DNA of 64,000 nt from Candidatus Woesearchaeota archaeon (GTDB lineage Archaea > Nanobdellota > Nanobdellia > Woesearchaeales > JACJVW01). The stretch lies in contig JACJVW010000001.1 of NCBI GenBank assembly GCA_020637435.1, forward strand, positions 310,001 to 374,000, given 5' to 3'. Of the stretch, positions 50,434 through 58,385 are shown piece after piece. The notes beneath the pieces are model-generated. The model saw only the letters and a list, made by a program, of their open reading frames with translations. It did no database searches and was not told the origin of the DNA. Each line of letters starts with the position of its first letter. The first letter of the stretch is position 1. The position numbers and the translations under genes are program-made.

Positions 50434-51195
50434 AACACAGGTATAACCGTTCGCGATCACGCATTCACCTTTATCGACATGAACTGCGTCTTTGAACTTT
50501 TCACTTACTCGTGCTTCTACAGGCACCATGCGGCTCTGTTCCTCAGTCCGCACATATGCAAAGAGATGGTCACCGTCATTGATGCCCGTCAAAGAGGCTG
50601 TTTCCGAGCTGATATGGGCGTGACGCTGCGCAAGGATGATACCGTCTTCGAGGTTTATTGCCCCATTGCTCCCTTCTATGCGGACTCCTCCCGGAGTATC
50701 GATCAGATCACCAGACATCCTTGCTTGCACAGAACCGAAAGCCAATCCTATTGCAGTAACATCATGTCGCAGCAGTTCAAGTTGTCCATGCTCTCGTGCA
50801 GGCCCCAATATAGCTACATAGTGGAGAACACCTCCAGGACCGACCACATCGACCCGTTCATGGTCAAGATACTGTCCAGGTTGGCTTAGCTCTCGCTTGG
50901 GATTGAAATCATCCCTCCCTGTAAGCGCAGCATACTGCTCAAGCGTAGGATGAAAATGTCGATTAGAAATCTCAAAAGGGATGTCACCTATAACCTTATA
51001 GAGCATCCTATCCTCAATTCCGTAGAGTGAATGTCGATGCAGCCTTGGCGAATCCTCACCAGGAAGATGTGAAACATACTCTCGAGAAGGGATGATTGGA
51101 CTCATGAGTGAAGCGTACATACGCTGATGTGCTCCCTCTGTATGCACCACTTTCAGGATGGTGCCATCATACATGTAATCTTTTGGTAATTCCAT
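50419..51195 (-). CDS. pduL: PduL-type phosphate acetyltransferase
   Basis: 258 residues from the ATG just after the aIF5B stop. PduL signatures are present in both halves: 'IPFEISNRHFHPTLEQYAAL' (H80, H82), 'LSQPGQYLDHERVDVVGPGG', 'AILGPAREHGQLELL' (R134), then 'INLEDGIILAQRHAHISSET' (H192, H194) and 'GDHLFAYVRTEEQSRMVPVE'. The histidine pairs are the zinc ligands of this family, which transfers acyl groups between CoA and phosphate. Next to ackA this makes a two-step acetyl-CoA to acetate route yielding ATP. The N-terminal 70 residues are longer than in minimal PduL and no encapsulation peptide or shell protein gene is present. Confidence 0.85.
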   Translation of the reverse strand: MELPKDYMYDGTILKVVHTEGAHQRMYASLMSPIIPSREYVSHLPGEDSPRLHRHSLYGIEDRMLYKVIGDIPFEISNRHFHPTLEQYAALTGRDDFNPKRELSQPGQYLDHERVDVVGPGGVLHYVAILGPAREHGQLELLRHDVTAIGLAFGSVQARMSGDLIDTPGGVRIEGSNGAINLEDGIILAQRHAHISSETASLTGINDGDHLFAYVRTEEQSRMVPVEARVSEKFKDAVHVDKGECVIANGYTCVLYRL

Positions 51196-51197
51196 GA

Positions 51198-52970
51198 TTA
51201 AATACCCCATACAGGATTATTTCTTCGTTTGATCTCAGCGATAGTTTTCATGACCTCTTTCTCTTCCGTAGAGAGCAGGTTCTTAAACTCTTTGAGTTTT
51301 ATGAAATCATCCTCAGGTATACTGCTGAAAATAGTGTCGTTCTCTTTGATCTGACGTCCGACAGTCGCGCCATCGATAGATATAGCGACCTGTTTGCCAC
51401 TCTCAGCTTCCTCAACATTTTTCTGTTCATGCTGGATGCCTTTGATCCTGCCGATGTCTTTTCCGTCGATATTCATCACGCCGCAATTGCTTTTAAGCGA
51501 ACCTGCTTCGATATCCACTCCTACAACTGCAGGATTTGACTGCCGAAAGATATAGCCCGGCATGATATGCATCCTGCAGGGACGGACAAGTCCATCAAGT
51601 TCACGAAGCTCCTCAAGTTTCTTCTGCTCCGCAACATATGCGTCATAATCATCGATTATCGCGTACACCACTTCATTGGTTATAACCTTCACATGTTCAG
51701 GCACAGGCACATCACAGGTAACATTAAAACCGAGAACAACAGCATACTCGGCTCCCATCTCAAGGTTCGCCTCAGCTTCGACAAGATCTTTCTTGCTGAT
51801 ATTGCCTATACTAGCACGCTTAACTGGAACCTCTTTCTCATTGAAGATATGAGTAAGAGCCTCTAAGCTGCCGATGCTGTCTGCCTTGACGATAACACCT
51901 TGACCGGTCGTCTCGATAAGTACCTCATCAACTTCAGACTGGACTAGATCAACTACCTCGTCCTCAGGTCTACCATGCAATGACTGCAGCGGCATGCCTG
52001 CGATGACATCATCTAGCTGCTGTCCCGCAATCTTGACGCCTGTTGCAGCAAAAACCTGTCTTGTCGACTTAAACTTCGCCTTCTTGTCCCTCATCTCTTT
52101 TAGCGGAGCCGGTTCAAGAAGTGCTTTCACTTTGGTGATGATTGGTCCCTCAAGACCCCCTATCACTATTTGGTCATTTACGTTAAGGTTTCCATCATAG
52201 AGGATGACATCTAGCGTCTTACCAAGACCCTTCTCCTCTTTGACCTCAAGCACGATACCTTTGGCTGGACCTGCAAGATCACACTGAAGACCGGTTTCTA
52301 GATATCTCTGGGCAAGCCCCGTGATGACCATAAGCAATTCAGATATGCCTATATTTGCCTTCGCTGAAACAGGGATGATGGCGGCTTGAGCGGTGAAATC
52401 CCCTACTCGATCAAATCGTTCGGAATTGATGCCAAATTCGCTAAGTTTACCTACCAGTTCATACAGCTTATTTTCAACTGTACTCTGTATTGAGGCATGC
52501 TGCTTAGCGATATTCTGCAGCAAAGGCCCTTTAAAGTCAGTGAACCCTTGGATAAGATCTATCTTGTTTGCAGCCACGACGAACGGAGTCTTCGAATTCT
52601 TCAGGATCTCCAGCGCCTCTACCGTCTGTGGCTTAAAGCCTTCATTGATATCGACCACAAGGATAGCCAGATCGGCCAGATTGCCCCCTCGTTTGCGCAG
52701 GCTTGTAAACGCTGCGTGACCGGGCGTGTCTATGAATAGCAGACCAGGGATGGTGAACTTCATCTTCAATGCGTCCAGCAGAGGTCCGCATATCTTCTGG
52801 ATAGTCTGCAACGGCACAATACTTGCCCCTATAGCCTGAGTGATAGCTCCGGCTTCAGCATCCACGATAGAAGACCCCCTTATCACGTCAAGGAGAGTAG
52901 ATTTCCCATGGTCCACATGCCCCAGTGTTGAACAGATTGGACTCCGAATATGTGATGGCTGCTTGCTCAT
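51198..52970 (-). CDS. infB: translation initiation factor aIF5B (IF-2)
   Basis: 590 residues, the archaeal length without the eukaryotic N-terminal extension. GTPase motifs are G1 'GHVDHGKSTLLDVIRG', G2/G3 'DAEAGAITQAIGASIVPL' and 'FIDTPGHAAFTSLRKRGG', and G4 'VAANKIDLIQGF'. Domains II-IV follow ('KGIVLEVKEEKGLGKTLDVI', 'GQGVIVKADSIGSLEALTHI', 'VQVAISIDGATVGRQIKEND'-like C-terminal barrel). The factor joins the ribosomal subunits with initiator tRNA. It lies upstream of pduL on the same strand and may be cotranscribed with it. A TTTTAAAAA TATA-like element occurs near 53000. Confidence 0.95.
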   Translation of the reverse strand: MSKQPSHIRSPICSTLGHVDHGKSTLLDVIRGSSIVDAEAGAITQAIGASIVPLQTIQKICGPLLDALKMKFTIPGLLFIDTPGHAAFTSLRKRGGNLADLAILVVDINEGFKPQTVEALEILKNSKTPFVVAANKIDLIQGFTDFKGPLLQNIAKQHASIQSTVENKLYELVGKLSEFGINSERFDRVGDFTAQAAIIPVSAKANIGISELLMVITGLAQRYLETGLQCDLAGPAKGIVLEVKEEKGLGKTLDVILYDGNLNVNDQIVIGGLEGPIITKVKALLEPAPLKEMRDKKAKFKSTRQVFAATGVKIAGQQLDDVIAGMPLQSLHGRPEDEVVDLVQSEVDEVLIETTGQGVIVKADSIGSLEALTHIFNEKEVPVKRASIGNISKKDLVEAEANLEMGAEYAVVLGFNVTCDVPVPEHVKVITNEVVYAIIDDYDAYVAEQKKLEELRELDGLVRPCRMHIMPGYIFRQSNPAVVGVDIEAGSLKSNCGVMNIDGKDIGRIKGIQHEQKNVEEAESGKQVAISIDGATVGRQIKENDTIFSSIPEDDFIKLKEFKNLLSTEEKEVMKTIAEIKRRNNPVWGI

Positions 52971-53018
52971 AAGTACCCTCTACTAAAATGGCAGTCCATT
53001 TTTAAAAGTATTTGTATA

Positions 53019-53215
53019 CAGAACATATATTGTCGATATCGAAAATGTATGAAATAGAGTTTTGGCAACTCCAAGGATTGGGAAGGTAACTCTTCTATGC
53101 ACACAGAGATCATTCCGGAAGCGGCAAAAGGAGCATTTTCGATAGAGACAAGATATGTTCTGAACAAAATAGTGTCGATATCGAAAATGTATGAAATAAA
53201 GTTTTGGCAACCCCA
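53019..53215. repeat. combined direct and inverted repeat element upstream of aIF5B
   Basis: A 43-bp unit beginning 'tgtcgatatcgaaaatgtat' occurs at 53031-53073 and again at 53173-53215 with two differences. A 29-bp arm at 53019-53047 is repeated in inverted orientation at 53134-53162 with three differences, flanked by TTTGT/ACAAA. The 10-bp palindrome TCGATATCGA lies in both direct copies. The arms could form a long hairpin of about 140 nt. The element fills most of the gap between aIF5B and the small gene at 53283 and encodes no protein I can support. Confidence 0.75.
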
Positions 53216-53282
53216 TAAACTTGAAAAACCACACATCGGCACCAAGAAAAAGTTTAAATAAGGCTTTTACCCGTATCCTTAC

Positions 53283-53483
53283 ATGAGTGAGTACCACACG
53301 ACCATTCTTATTATGCTTGTATTGACCGTTACTATAAGCGTGCTCAGCACGGTCGCGGTCATAGACCAGGTCGAACAGATGGAAAATCAACGACAAGAGA
53401 CGATAGAGGCCCCCATGATGGAACGTGACGTCAGTACCAACTCAAAGAGCACAGCGCTTGTGGTGGTGAGTGTCCGTGAATAG
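53283..53483 (+). CDS. small membrane protein
   Basis: 66 residues with an N-terminal hydrophobic helix ('TTILIMLVLTVTISVLSTVA', residues 6-25) and a short acidic/polar exterior ('VEQMENQRQETIEAPMMERD'). A TATA element (gtttaaataagg) lies about 30 bp upstream of the ATG, so the transcript has almost no leader. Its shape resembles the pilin-like proteins of the 22-43 kb locus, but no leader motif is present. It overlaps the start of the next gene and is probably its partner. Confidence 0.55.
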   Translation: MSEYHTTILIMLVLTVTISVLSTVAVIDQVEQMENQRQETIEAPMMERDVSTNSKSTALVVVSVRE

Positions 53484-54072
53484 GCTCATCCTCAGTCTAT
53501 TCTATGTATATATCATTGTCCTTCTAGCGACAACCTATGTCTTCTTCTCAACAACCTCCCCTCTTACCGGGCATGCAAGTTACACACCTGGTGAAGTCAA
53601 GACAAACGAATATGATGTAGCTGTCAACTTTGTTGACCCAATATTCGATTTTGGTGAGATTGGGGTCGATGATCATTGCGCGTACTGCGAGATACTCAGT
53701 AATGGGTCATATGATGAAGAATGCTGCATCATATACAGAGAAGGTTCAGGTAATCTATTGTTGCGCAATGACGGTCGTAAAGTAGCCTCTGTAGAACTCG
53801 AGGGTACTGGCTTACTGGACCTCATCTATCAGGCAAAACCAGGATATCTCTCGACAAAAAGCAATGATATAACCCTTTCCTGCAAAGACGGTTATGAACC
53901 AATGTGGAGAAGTATGGACCCGGCATACATCTGCGGTGACCAGTCCCATGTCGCATTCTATGCTGATGACAGAGCAGATGAGGCAGAACTGGTGCTGCGC
54001 CTTCGCATCTACAACGACACTCCTACAGACACATATACTACCGCCATAGTGGCTAGCGCGTCGACGTGGTAA
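53476..54072 (+). CDS. exported Cys-containing protein of unknown family
   Basis: 198 residues from the GTG 'MNRLILSLFYVYIIVLLATT' (another GTG two codons upstream is possible), placed after 'ggtggtgag'. An N-terminal helix is followed by a beta-rich exterior with two close cysteine groups ('DHCAYCEIL', 'EECCIIYREG') and later 'LSCKDGYEP' and 'YICGDQS'. The ending 'AELVLRLRIYNDTPTDTYTT' is typical of a pilin-like or archaellin-like beta sandwich. It lies 1.2 kb from the archaellin gene. No family recognised. Confidence 0.6.
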   Translation: MNRLILSLFYVYIIVLLATTYVFFSTTSPLTGHASYTPGEVKTNEYDVAVNFVDPIFDFGEIGVDDHCAYCEILSNGSYDEECCIIYREGSGNLLLRNDGRKVASVELEGTGLLDLIYQAKPGYLSTKSNDITLSCKDGYEPMWRSMDPAYICGDQSHVAFYADDRADEAELVLRLRIYNDTPTDTYTTAIVASASTW

Positions 54073-55150
54073 GACCAAGAAGGATAGCTACCCAAAGCAT
54101 CTTCTCATCAGTGTAGTACCAGGGTGAACTGAAAGGTTTCCCTTGTGCATCAAAAACCTCAAGGAAATTCTGATGTTCCAGGACCATGCCCTTGTAAAGT
54201 TGAGCCATCCTCTCAAAATCCTTGTGCGAAAAGTCATGCAGCAGCTCCAAATACAGTGAACCTAGATGAGTCCAGATAGCTTTGTCCTCATACCCTTCCG
54301 CAAGATAGCTCAAGATATGCTTCTTAGCGGTACTATGCATCTCTTTGGAATACGAGAGCGGCAGAGGCGTGGCAAGTCCAAATTCGTCTATCACTTCAAC
54401 AACACCAAAGAATCTCCCCGGATTGGTGTCTACACCCGCCCAGAAGGCGAAGATGTTCGCATCCGACTGGAAAGGTCCAGGTACATTCCGGTCATCTTCG
54501 AAGTACTGTCCGTTAAAATAGTGCTTTCGTATCAGTTCGCCAATATCTTCTTTGATAGTGCATTGCAGACCAAGCTCATCCGCCTCTCTTTTTAGCATTG
54601 CGAGCATGCAATTGTCATAGCAGCAACTGGTTCTCAGATAATGGTCCCGTATCGAAGAAAACGTCTTGTGCCTTGTCACCAGTCCGGTCTTGGGATCGAC
54701 AACATCATGTTCAAATCTGGCTATCATCCTGTTGAGAAACCCTCTTGACTTTGCTATATCCACACCGGCTATCTTCAAGGATCGAAGAAGGTTGGGAAGG
54801 CTATCCACCGCAAGCTTTGGAAAATCAAACACCCTATCTTTCATATCGATAGCCACCGTTATCCTATCAGCTTGTTCATACCTTGATAGTGCGTACCTTA
54901 GACTTGCGCGAACCTTCTTCTCATAGCCAAGGGCCATAAGATGACGCACGCACCAGGTGAAATCTCTGATATAGAATGTCTGAAAATGCCCGGAGCTTAC
55001 CATAAAGCACTTGCCATTCCAAGCATCATCGATGATATTGCGCGCAATCTCCTCTAGACTTCCTTCATAGCGTGACAGTCCAAATCGTTGCACATGCCGC
55101 TTACGCCTAAAAAAACGAAGCCCTTCATTAAGCTGGATAAAAAGATCCAT
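54053..55150 (-). CDS. six-hairpin (alpha/alpha) glycosidase-like protein
   Basis: 365 residues from 'MDLFIQLNEG'; the six codons before it start with TTG and lie at the ribosome-binding site. The helical repeats and the motifs 'SSGHFQTFYIRDFTWCVRHL', 'RTSCCYDNCMLAMLKREADE' and 'PGPFQSDANIFAFWAGVDTN' resemble GH15/GH63-type (alpha/alpha)6 barrel enzymes acting on glucose polymers. A catalytic glutamate could be in 'DEFGLATPLPLSYSKEM' but I cannot assign it firmly. There is no signal peptide, so a cytoplasmic role in polysaccharide or glycan metabolism is plausible. It overlaps the convergent exported-protein gene by 20 bp. Confidence 0.62.
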   Translation of the reverse strand: MDLFIQLNEGLRFFRRKRHVQRFGLSRYEGSLEEIARNIIDDAWNGKCFMVSSGHFQTFYIRDFTWCVRHLMALGYEKKVRASLRYALSRYEQADRITVAIDMKDRVFDFPKLAVDSLPNLLRSLKIAGVDIAKSRGFLNRMIARFEHDVVDPKTGLVTRHKTFSSIRDHYLRTSCCYDNCMLAMLKREADELGLQCTIKEDIGELIRKHYFNGQYFEDDRNVPGPFQSDANIFAFWAGVDTNPGRFFGVVEVIDEFGLATPLPLSYSKEMHSTAKKHILSYLAEGYEDKAIWTHLGSLYLELLHDFSHKDFERMAQLYKGMVLEHQNFLEVFDAQGKPFSSPWYYTDEKMLWVAILLGLTTSTR

Positions 55151-55273
55151 ACGCTTTGCACCACCCAAGTGATATTTAATCCTTCTCCCTATCCCTAAGG
55201 AGTACTATCAGGCACCAAAACCTTTAAATATTGAAAAATAAGGGGATATTACATACCGGTGTGAGGTAATAGT

Positions 55274-56551
55274 GTGAAGTCTATTCGGGGAGAGATGGGG
55301 ATCGGTACCCTTATCATATTCATCTCGCTACTTTTTGTGGCAGCCATAGCTGCGGGCGTCCTTATACAAAGCACTCAAACTCTACAGGAGAAAGCCCACA
55401 CCACCGGGAAACAGACCAAATCTCAGGTATCCACAGCCCTTATGATAAATGAGATGACTCTTGAGAAAGAAAGCAATGGTGACTATCGGACTATCAAAGC
55501 GATAGCAAAACTTGCTCCTGGCTCAGAGTCGATAACCCTTGATGACCTTATTCTTACAATAAGTTCCTACGACGGTTCTGTAAGCCTTGATTACAGCGAG
55601 AATGGCACCCTCACACCGGGCCAGGAAGGCTACTACTCTCAAGGCGACCAGGAGATCTCAACAGCCATAGGCATATGGCAGGAATTGGAAGCGGGCCAGA
55701 TCAACAGCGCAGCTTGGAACCCGCTAAATTCTGTCGATTATGATCTTGACGGCACTGCTGATTCCGTAAGATTCTGTTGGGGAGGAGCATCCCCCTGTGC
55801 TGCACCCTATAGAGACGGCAGACACATCGCGTTCAACCTGAGTTCTGACCCGACCAATCTCATCTATGTGCAGATGACCTCAGACGGAGTCACACCTATC
55901 AACTCCATCTGCAATATCGGCGGAGCTCAACCCATCAATACTGACGCAAATGTCGGTCCATACGGCCGTGTCATCATCACAGGCACCGTATGTCAAACCT
56001 GCTGCTACGTAGGTTTCGGAGCAGGATACGACCCGGATGTGTACTACCGTCTGCATGAGACGAATCTTACAGAAGACCTTGATGGTGATGGAAACAGTTC
56101 AGATTTCATGTACGCGACCTCGACGACAATGGTCCTTAATTTTTCCAACGGCAGTGTGTTCACCATACCCTTAGGCGTGGATATCAGCACCGCTGGCCAG
56201 ACCATTGAGATTGAACAGATTCTTGGGAATCCATCGGGATACATAGGCAAACTTGAGATTTCCGGAACAACAGCCTTAGACCGGGTACTAGACCTAGGCA
56301 TGGAGATAACTGTTGCGCCAAAAACATATGCCGGAGCATTCGTCGTTGACTATCTTCAGCACGGACAGAACAGTAGAGTCGGAGTCATCAGTTATGGTGA
56401 TGTCGTGCAGTTCTATCTTCAGGCGCCAAGATCTATGCAGGAAGATGATCTCATCATGTTCACCTTAATACCCAAGAACGGAATGCCTACACGGATCGAG
56501 ACTACTACAAAATCTGTGATGAACACAGATGTGGTATCTATCTACCCATAG
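55274..56551 (+). CDS. archaellin (archaeal flagellin)
   Basis: 425 residues from the GTG after 'gtgaggtaatagt'. The class III signal and helix read 'MGIGTLIIFISLLFVAAIAAG' in part, with cleavage expected after the glycine of RGEMG and the IGTL start common to archaellins. The rest of the N-terminal domain ('LIQSTQTLQEKAHTTGKQTK') and the beta-sandwich are also archaellin-like. Two calcium-type loops ('VDYDLDGTADSVRF', 'EDLDGDGNSSDFM') and Cys residues ('FCWGGASPC', 'CQTCCYVGF') are unusual insertions. It is about double the usual length for minor archaellins. No flaC-J operon is adjacent, so the motor must lie elsewhere or be shared. Confidence 0.9.
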   Translation: MKSIRGEMGIGTLIIFISLLFVAAIAAGVLIQSTQTLQEKAHTTGKQTKSQVSTALMINEMTLEKESNGDYRTIKAIAKLAPGSESITLDDLILTISSYDGSVSLDYSENGTLTPGQEGYYSQGDQEISTAIGIWQELEAGQINSAAWNPLNSVDYDLDGTADSVRFCWGGASPCAAPYRDGRHIAFNLSSDPTNLIYVQMTSDGVTPINSICNIGGAQPINTDANVGPYGRVIITGTVCQTCCYVGFGAGYDPDVYYRLHETNLTEDLDGDGNSSDFMYATSTTMVLNFSNGSVFTIPLGVDISTAGQTIEIEQILGNPSGYIGKLEISGTTALDRVLDLGMEITVAPKTYAGAFVVDYLQHGQNSRVGVISYGDVVQFYLQAPRSMQEDDLIMFTLIPKNGMPTRIETTTKSVMNTDVVSIYP

Positions 56552-56575
56552 AAGTAGTATAAAGTAAAAATAAAA

Positions 56576-56785
56576 TTATACGACGACGACTCTGATCTTC
56601 TTGGTCGTTGCCTCTGAGCTCTTCAGGTTTTCAAGAGTATACTTCTCGATTCCCTGTTCTTTAGCCCAAGTCTTGGCAGCTTCCTCAGATGAGAATGTCT
56701 TCGCCCGTATCTTCCTGTATCGTGAGACAAGCTGACAGCGGGAGCCGCCACGCTTCTCATCTCTCTGTCTGACATGATTACTCAT
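56576..56785 (-). CDS. small basic conserved-type protein downstream of rpoN
   Basis: 69 residues from 'MSNHVRQRDEKRGGSRCQLV'. Basic at the N-terminus with one CxxxxxxR region ('SRCQLVSRYRKIRAKTFSSE'), then a helix with the late motif 'KTWAKEQGIEKYTLENLKSS' and a basic/valine end. It is the last gene of the ribosomal/RNA polymerase operon, 10 bp after rpoN. The composition suggests an RNA- or ribosome-binding protein. I do not recognise the family. Confidence 0.6.
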   Translation of the reverse strand: MSNHVRQRDEKRGGSRCQLVSRYRKIRAKTFSSEEAAKTWAKEQGIEKYTLENLKSSEATTKKIRVVVV

Positions 56786-56795
56786 AAGATTCACC

Positions 56796-56993
56796 TTAGT
56801 TTTTCTTGAACTTAGCAGCAGTGTCAGCAAGATCAACATGACCAAGGAAGACAGACCTGCAGCAATAGCGGTCAAAACCAAGGGAATCAAGCACATCCTT
56901 GGAGTTCTCTCCGCCAGCTACACGTTTCTTGTATTCTTCCCAGGCATGACCGACCGGTTTGCCGCAGCTGAAGCATCGTACTGGTATAATCAC
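56796..56993 (-). CDS. rpoN: DNA-directed RNA polymerase subunit N (RPB10)
   Basis: 65 residues from the GTG giving 'MIIPVRCFSCGKPVGHAWEE', preceded by 'aggtgattggaa'; the TTG two codons upstream is less likely. The zinc motif CxnCC is 'RCFSCGKP' plus 'DRYCCRSVFLGHVDL', the atypical zinc bundle of RPB10. It helps assemble subunits D, L and B. Its usual position after rps9 is kept. Confidence 0.95.
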   Translation of the reverse strand: MIIPVRCFSCGKPVGHAWEEYKKRVAGGENSKDVLDSLGFDRYCCRSVFLGHVDLADTAAKFKKN

Positions 56994-56999
56994 TTCCAA

Positions 57000-57395
57000 T
57001 CACCTGTAGGATTTCTGTCGTTTTGCACGAGCCTTTCCGTGTCTGTTGGGTTTTCTGGTCTCTTTCCTTCTGACATCACCGACAAGAAGTCGTCGATCAT
57101 AGTCAAGGAGAGTGTCCTCGTTACTGCTATTATGCTCCACAAGCGCCCTTGAGATAGCCAACCTGACCGCTTCTGACTGACCCATGATGCCGCCGCCATT
57201 TACACTAACAGCGATATCAATCTTGCTCGCATCCTTTCCTATGAGAGCGAGAGGCTCAAAAACCTTCAGCCTTGAGAGCTTGGGCGTGTACTGTTCCAGA
57301 GGAGTTCCGTTGATAGAGACTCTTCCTGAACCTGCTTTCAATGTCGCTCGAGCGACAGCAGTCTTTCGTTTTCCAGATGTGGTTACGACTTTCAT
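57000..57395 (-). CDS. rps9: ribosomal protein uS9
   Basis: 131 residues: 'VTTSGKRKTAVARATLKAGS', 'INGTPLEQYTP', 'GGGIMGQSEAVRLAISRALV' and the basic C-terminal tail 'NRHGKARAKRQKSYR', the tail that reaches into the ribosomal P site. It overlaps rpl13 by 4 bp and its stop forms part of the rpoN ribosome-binding site. Confidence 0.96.
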   Translation of the reverse strand: MKVVTTSGKRKTAVARATLKAGSGRVSINGTPLEQYTPKLSRLKVFEPLALIGKDASKIDIAVSVNGGGIMGQSEAVRLAISRALVEHNSSNEDTLLDYDRRLLVGDVRRKETRKPNRHGKARAKRQKSYR

Positions 57396-57796
57396 TCTTT
57401 ACCACCTAATGATTTGACAATATCTTTGACATAGACATAGTTAAGCGTCTTCAGCTTACTGACATCAGCCTTATCCACTTTCACAGCCGCACCTTCGGTC
57501 TTGTTGCCAACGTAGCACTTGATCCGTTTGAATGCCTCTTGGCCGCGAGTCTGTTTAACCGGAAGCATACCTCTTATCGTTCTCCTGACAAGCATATCAG
57601 CACGCTTTGGCAGGAATGGCCCTTTGAAAGTACCCATATCATCCATTCTCTTGTACTCAGCAAGAACATGATCACGCTTACCGGTGATGACAGCCTGCTC
57701 ACTGTTGACGACAGTCACTTCATTTCCCATAAGTGCCTGCTTTGCGACATACGCCGCAAGTCGTCCTAGAATCGTATCTTTAGCGTCGACTATCAT
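57392..57796 (-). CDS. rpl13: ribosomal protein uL13
   Basis: 134 residues beginning 'MIVDAKDTILGRLAAYVAKQ', with 'GNEVTVVNSEQAVITGKRDH', 'VRRTIRGMLPVKQTRGQEAF' and 'IKCYVGNK', the conserved uL13 wording of archaea. It lies between rpl18e and rps9 in the standard archaeal order, 4 bp from the former. Confidence 0.96.
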   Translation of the reverse strand: MIVDAKDTILGRLAAYVAKQALMGNEVTVVNSEQAVITGKRDHVLAEYKRMDDMGTFKGPFLPKRADMLVRRTIRGMLPVKQTRGQEAFKRIKCYVGNKTEGAAVKVDKADVSKLKTLNYVYVKDIVKSLGGKE

Positions 57797-57800
57797 TTTC

Positions 57801-58163
57801 TTACCCGATTATCCTGACATTCTTCCCCTTAGGGTTCTCTTTAAGAAGGTCAGAGATGCTGATTGCCTTTCCCTTTACCTTCTCTATCTGAGCTTTTGCT
57901 GTAGTAGAGAAACTATACGCTGCGACAGTCATCTTGTGGTTAAGCACTCCTGTACCGAGTACCTTGCCGGGTACGACGACCGTATTATCTGCAACAGTCA
58001 CATGATTGAGTCTGGATACATTGACTACTCGTCGCTGACGGGTAGGCTTCTCCAGTTCAGTAGCGACCTGCTTCCAGATGCCAGCCTTCTCTTTGATTGA
58101 GACTGTCTTTAGCTGCTGGATAAGTCCAAGCAGCTCACTGTTTGTTGGTCCTGTTCGTTTCAT
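57801..58163 (-). CDS. rpl18e: ribosomal protein eL18
   Basis: 120 residues: 'MKRTGPTNSELLGLIQQLKT', 'RRVVNVSRLNHVTVADNTVV' and 'VVPGKVLGTGVLNHKMTVAA' are typical of archaeal L18e. It is a direct archaeal/eukaryal marker, absent from bacteria. It is the first ribosomal gene after the tRNA-Leu. Confidence 0.95.
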   Translation of the reverse strand: MKRTGPTNSELLGLIQQLKTVSIKEKAGIWKQVATELEKPTRQRRVVNVSRLNHVTVADNTVVVPGKVLGTGVLNHKMTVAAYSFSTTAKAQIEKVKGKAISISDLLKENPKGKNVRIIG

Positions 58164-58207
58164 TGTATCACTGGTTTAATCGATGAGCCGATTCTTTGTT
58201 AGCCCGA

Positions 58208-58372
58208 CTACTGCCACACGAACATCCGATGTTGTTCTGATCTGAGCGACCGGATATTGTGTTCGCAATCAAGGCAAGACCCGTCCGCTGCTCTGATACG
58301 AACAGGCCTCTCCCAGTAACAGCACGTTTTTGCGCGCTTGGGGTAACATATGCGTTGCCGCAAGTTCACCAT
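58208..58372 (-). CDS. candidate 54-residue Cys-containing ORF, or structured RNA
   Basis: The 222-bp gap between rpl18e and tRNA-Leu is GC-rich and seems to hold something. In one minus frame a 54-residue ORF ('MVNLRQRICYPKRAKTCCYW' start, 'SCLDCEHN' later) has the four or five cysteines and basic character of a small zinc-ribbon protein. It has no good ribosome-binding site. The same DNA can also fold: CGAACA...TCCG pairs with CGGATGTTCG in the minus transcript, about 10 pairs around a bulge. I cannot decide between an RNA and a protein. Confidence 0.3.
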   Translation of the reverse strand: MVNLRQRICYPKRAKTCCYWERPVRIRAADGSCLDCEHNIRSLRSEQHRMFVWQ

Positions 58373-58385
58373 GAGGTGAAATGTA

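Noticed and set aside
50419..51195. Bacterial microcompartment locus because of PduL
   Set aside because: No shell protein or other compartment enzyme gene is present, and AckA/PduL alone explains the chemistry.
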